Source: Duganella sacchari (lineage in GTDB: Bacteria; Pseudomonadota; Gammaproteobacteria; Burkholderiales; Burkholderiaceae_D). From it: 64,000 nt of DNA. The notes beneath the pieces were generated by a model. That model was not told where the DNA came from. It did no database searches and worked only from the letters and a program-made list of their open reading frames with translations. Location: contig NZ_FRCX01000003.1 in assembly GCF_900143065.1 (NCBI RefSeq), forward strand, positions 434,001-498,000, read 5' to 3'. Shown in pieces: positions 63,872 through 64,000 of this stretch. Positions within the stretch are counted from its first letter, which is position 1. Each line of letters begins with the position of its first letter. The translations under genes and the position numbers were made by a program.

Positions 63872-64000
63872 ATGAGCCTCGTAACAAGCTTTAGTACTGA
63901 TCAGATCGCAGCGTTGACGACTGACACCGTTGCAACGCTCTCGACAGCCGATCTTGTCGCGCTCAACTCCGCTCAGACGCGGGCGTTCACGACGGACCAG
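63872..64000 (+). CDS. Start of a paralogous octapeptide-repeat protein (truncated by window edge)
   Basis: The first 43 residues, MSLVTSFSTDQIAALTTD and onward (VATLSTADLVAL, RAFTTDQ), follow the same octad pattern as the preceding 2,412-residue protein. AAGGAG lies 7 bases before ATG 63872; an ATG at 63866 is too close to it. Codon choice (AGT ACT GAT) is less GC-biased than in the first gene, so it is a diverged paralogue, not a recent copy. Confidence 0.85.
   Translation, partial: MSLVTSFSTDQIAALTTDTVATLSTADLVALNSAQTRAFTTDQ

Noticed and set aside
1-64000. tRNA or rRNA genes
   Set aside because: None of the conserved cloverleaf or rRNA motifs were recognised on either strand while reading.

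Overview
The window looks like a chromosomal segment of a high-GC betaproteobacterium of the family Oxalobacteraceae (Duganella/Massilia/Rugamonas type). This is inferred from the uvrA, PEP-CTERM and ssb cluster, the czcICBA metal-efflux order, a Tat-exported phosphocholine-type phospholipase C, GGGGTCAG-type palindromic repeats and strong GC-rich codon use. No sequence search was run. No rRNA, tRNA or CRISPR array was seen.

Layout. 1-9.6 kb: edge-truncated TetR regulator, a 37-residue membrane peptide, a possible glycosyltransferase-like protein, an aldehyde dehydrogenase, an exported DUF885 metallohydrolase, then a leftward uvrA/AraC/lipid-anchored-type hypothetical block with a near-consensus LexA box ahead of uvrA. 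9.9-13.5 kb: PEP-CTERM protein, ssb with a clear terminator, a decayed ABC-transporter ATPase gene, an NleD-like (M91) zinc peptidase, and small remnants around a palindromic element. 13.9-20.4 kb: phospholipase C, a frameshifted membrane gene, a DUF1398/MarR divergent pair with a palindromic operator, and a sedolisin (S53) lipoprotein. 20.5-23.2 kb: rhodanese, EpsC serine acetyltransferase, XRE regulator and a 5'-truncated cysteine desulfurase, which I read as the remains of a family 2A encapsulin sulfur operon whose shell gene was deleted at a REP-like repeat. 23.2-30 kb: a type VI secretion module (VgrG, large candidate effector, exported SUMF1-domain protein). 30-36.3 kb: M48 peptidase overlapping a 1,680-residue DUF4011/superfamily I helicase with a C-terminal nuclease-like domain. 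36.3-50.5 kb: LysR/YeiH, an alpha/beta hydrolase, czcICBA, a flavin halogenase, a phosphoesterase lipoprotein and a divergent di-haem peroxidase. 50.6-55.7 kb: an unusual NodB deacetylase-caspase-TPR fusion, a cupin, a DJ-1 protein and its GlxA-type regulator. 56.2-64 kb: a 2,412-residue protein built from octapeptides arranged in exact 648-bp super-repeats, followed by the start of a paralogue that runs off the window.

Connecting themes. Three sites with Pho-box geometry (7 bp, 4 bp, 7 bp direct repeats, then a -10-like hexamer 10 bp downstream) lie before the phospholipase C, between the phosphoesterase and the peroxidase, and far upstream of the giant repeat protein, suggesting a phosphate-starvation link. 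Exported hydrolases are numerous (DUF885, S53, PLC, phosphoesterase, NodB fusion). Several genes meet tail to tail with overlapping ends, and at least four loci are decayed or rewritten (ABC ATPase, cysteine desulfurase, membrane gene with an A5 frameshift, small membrane protein ending in a palindromic repeat).
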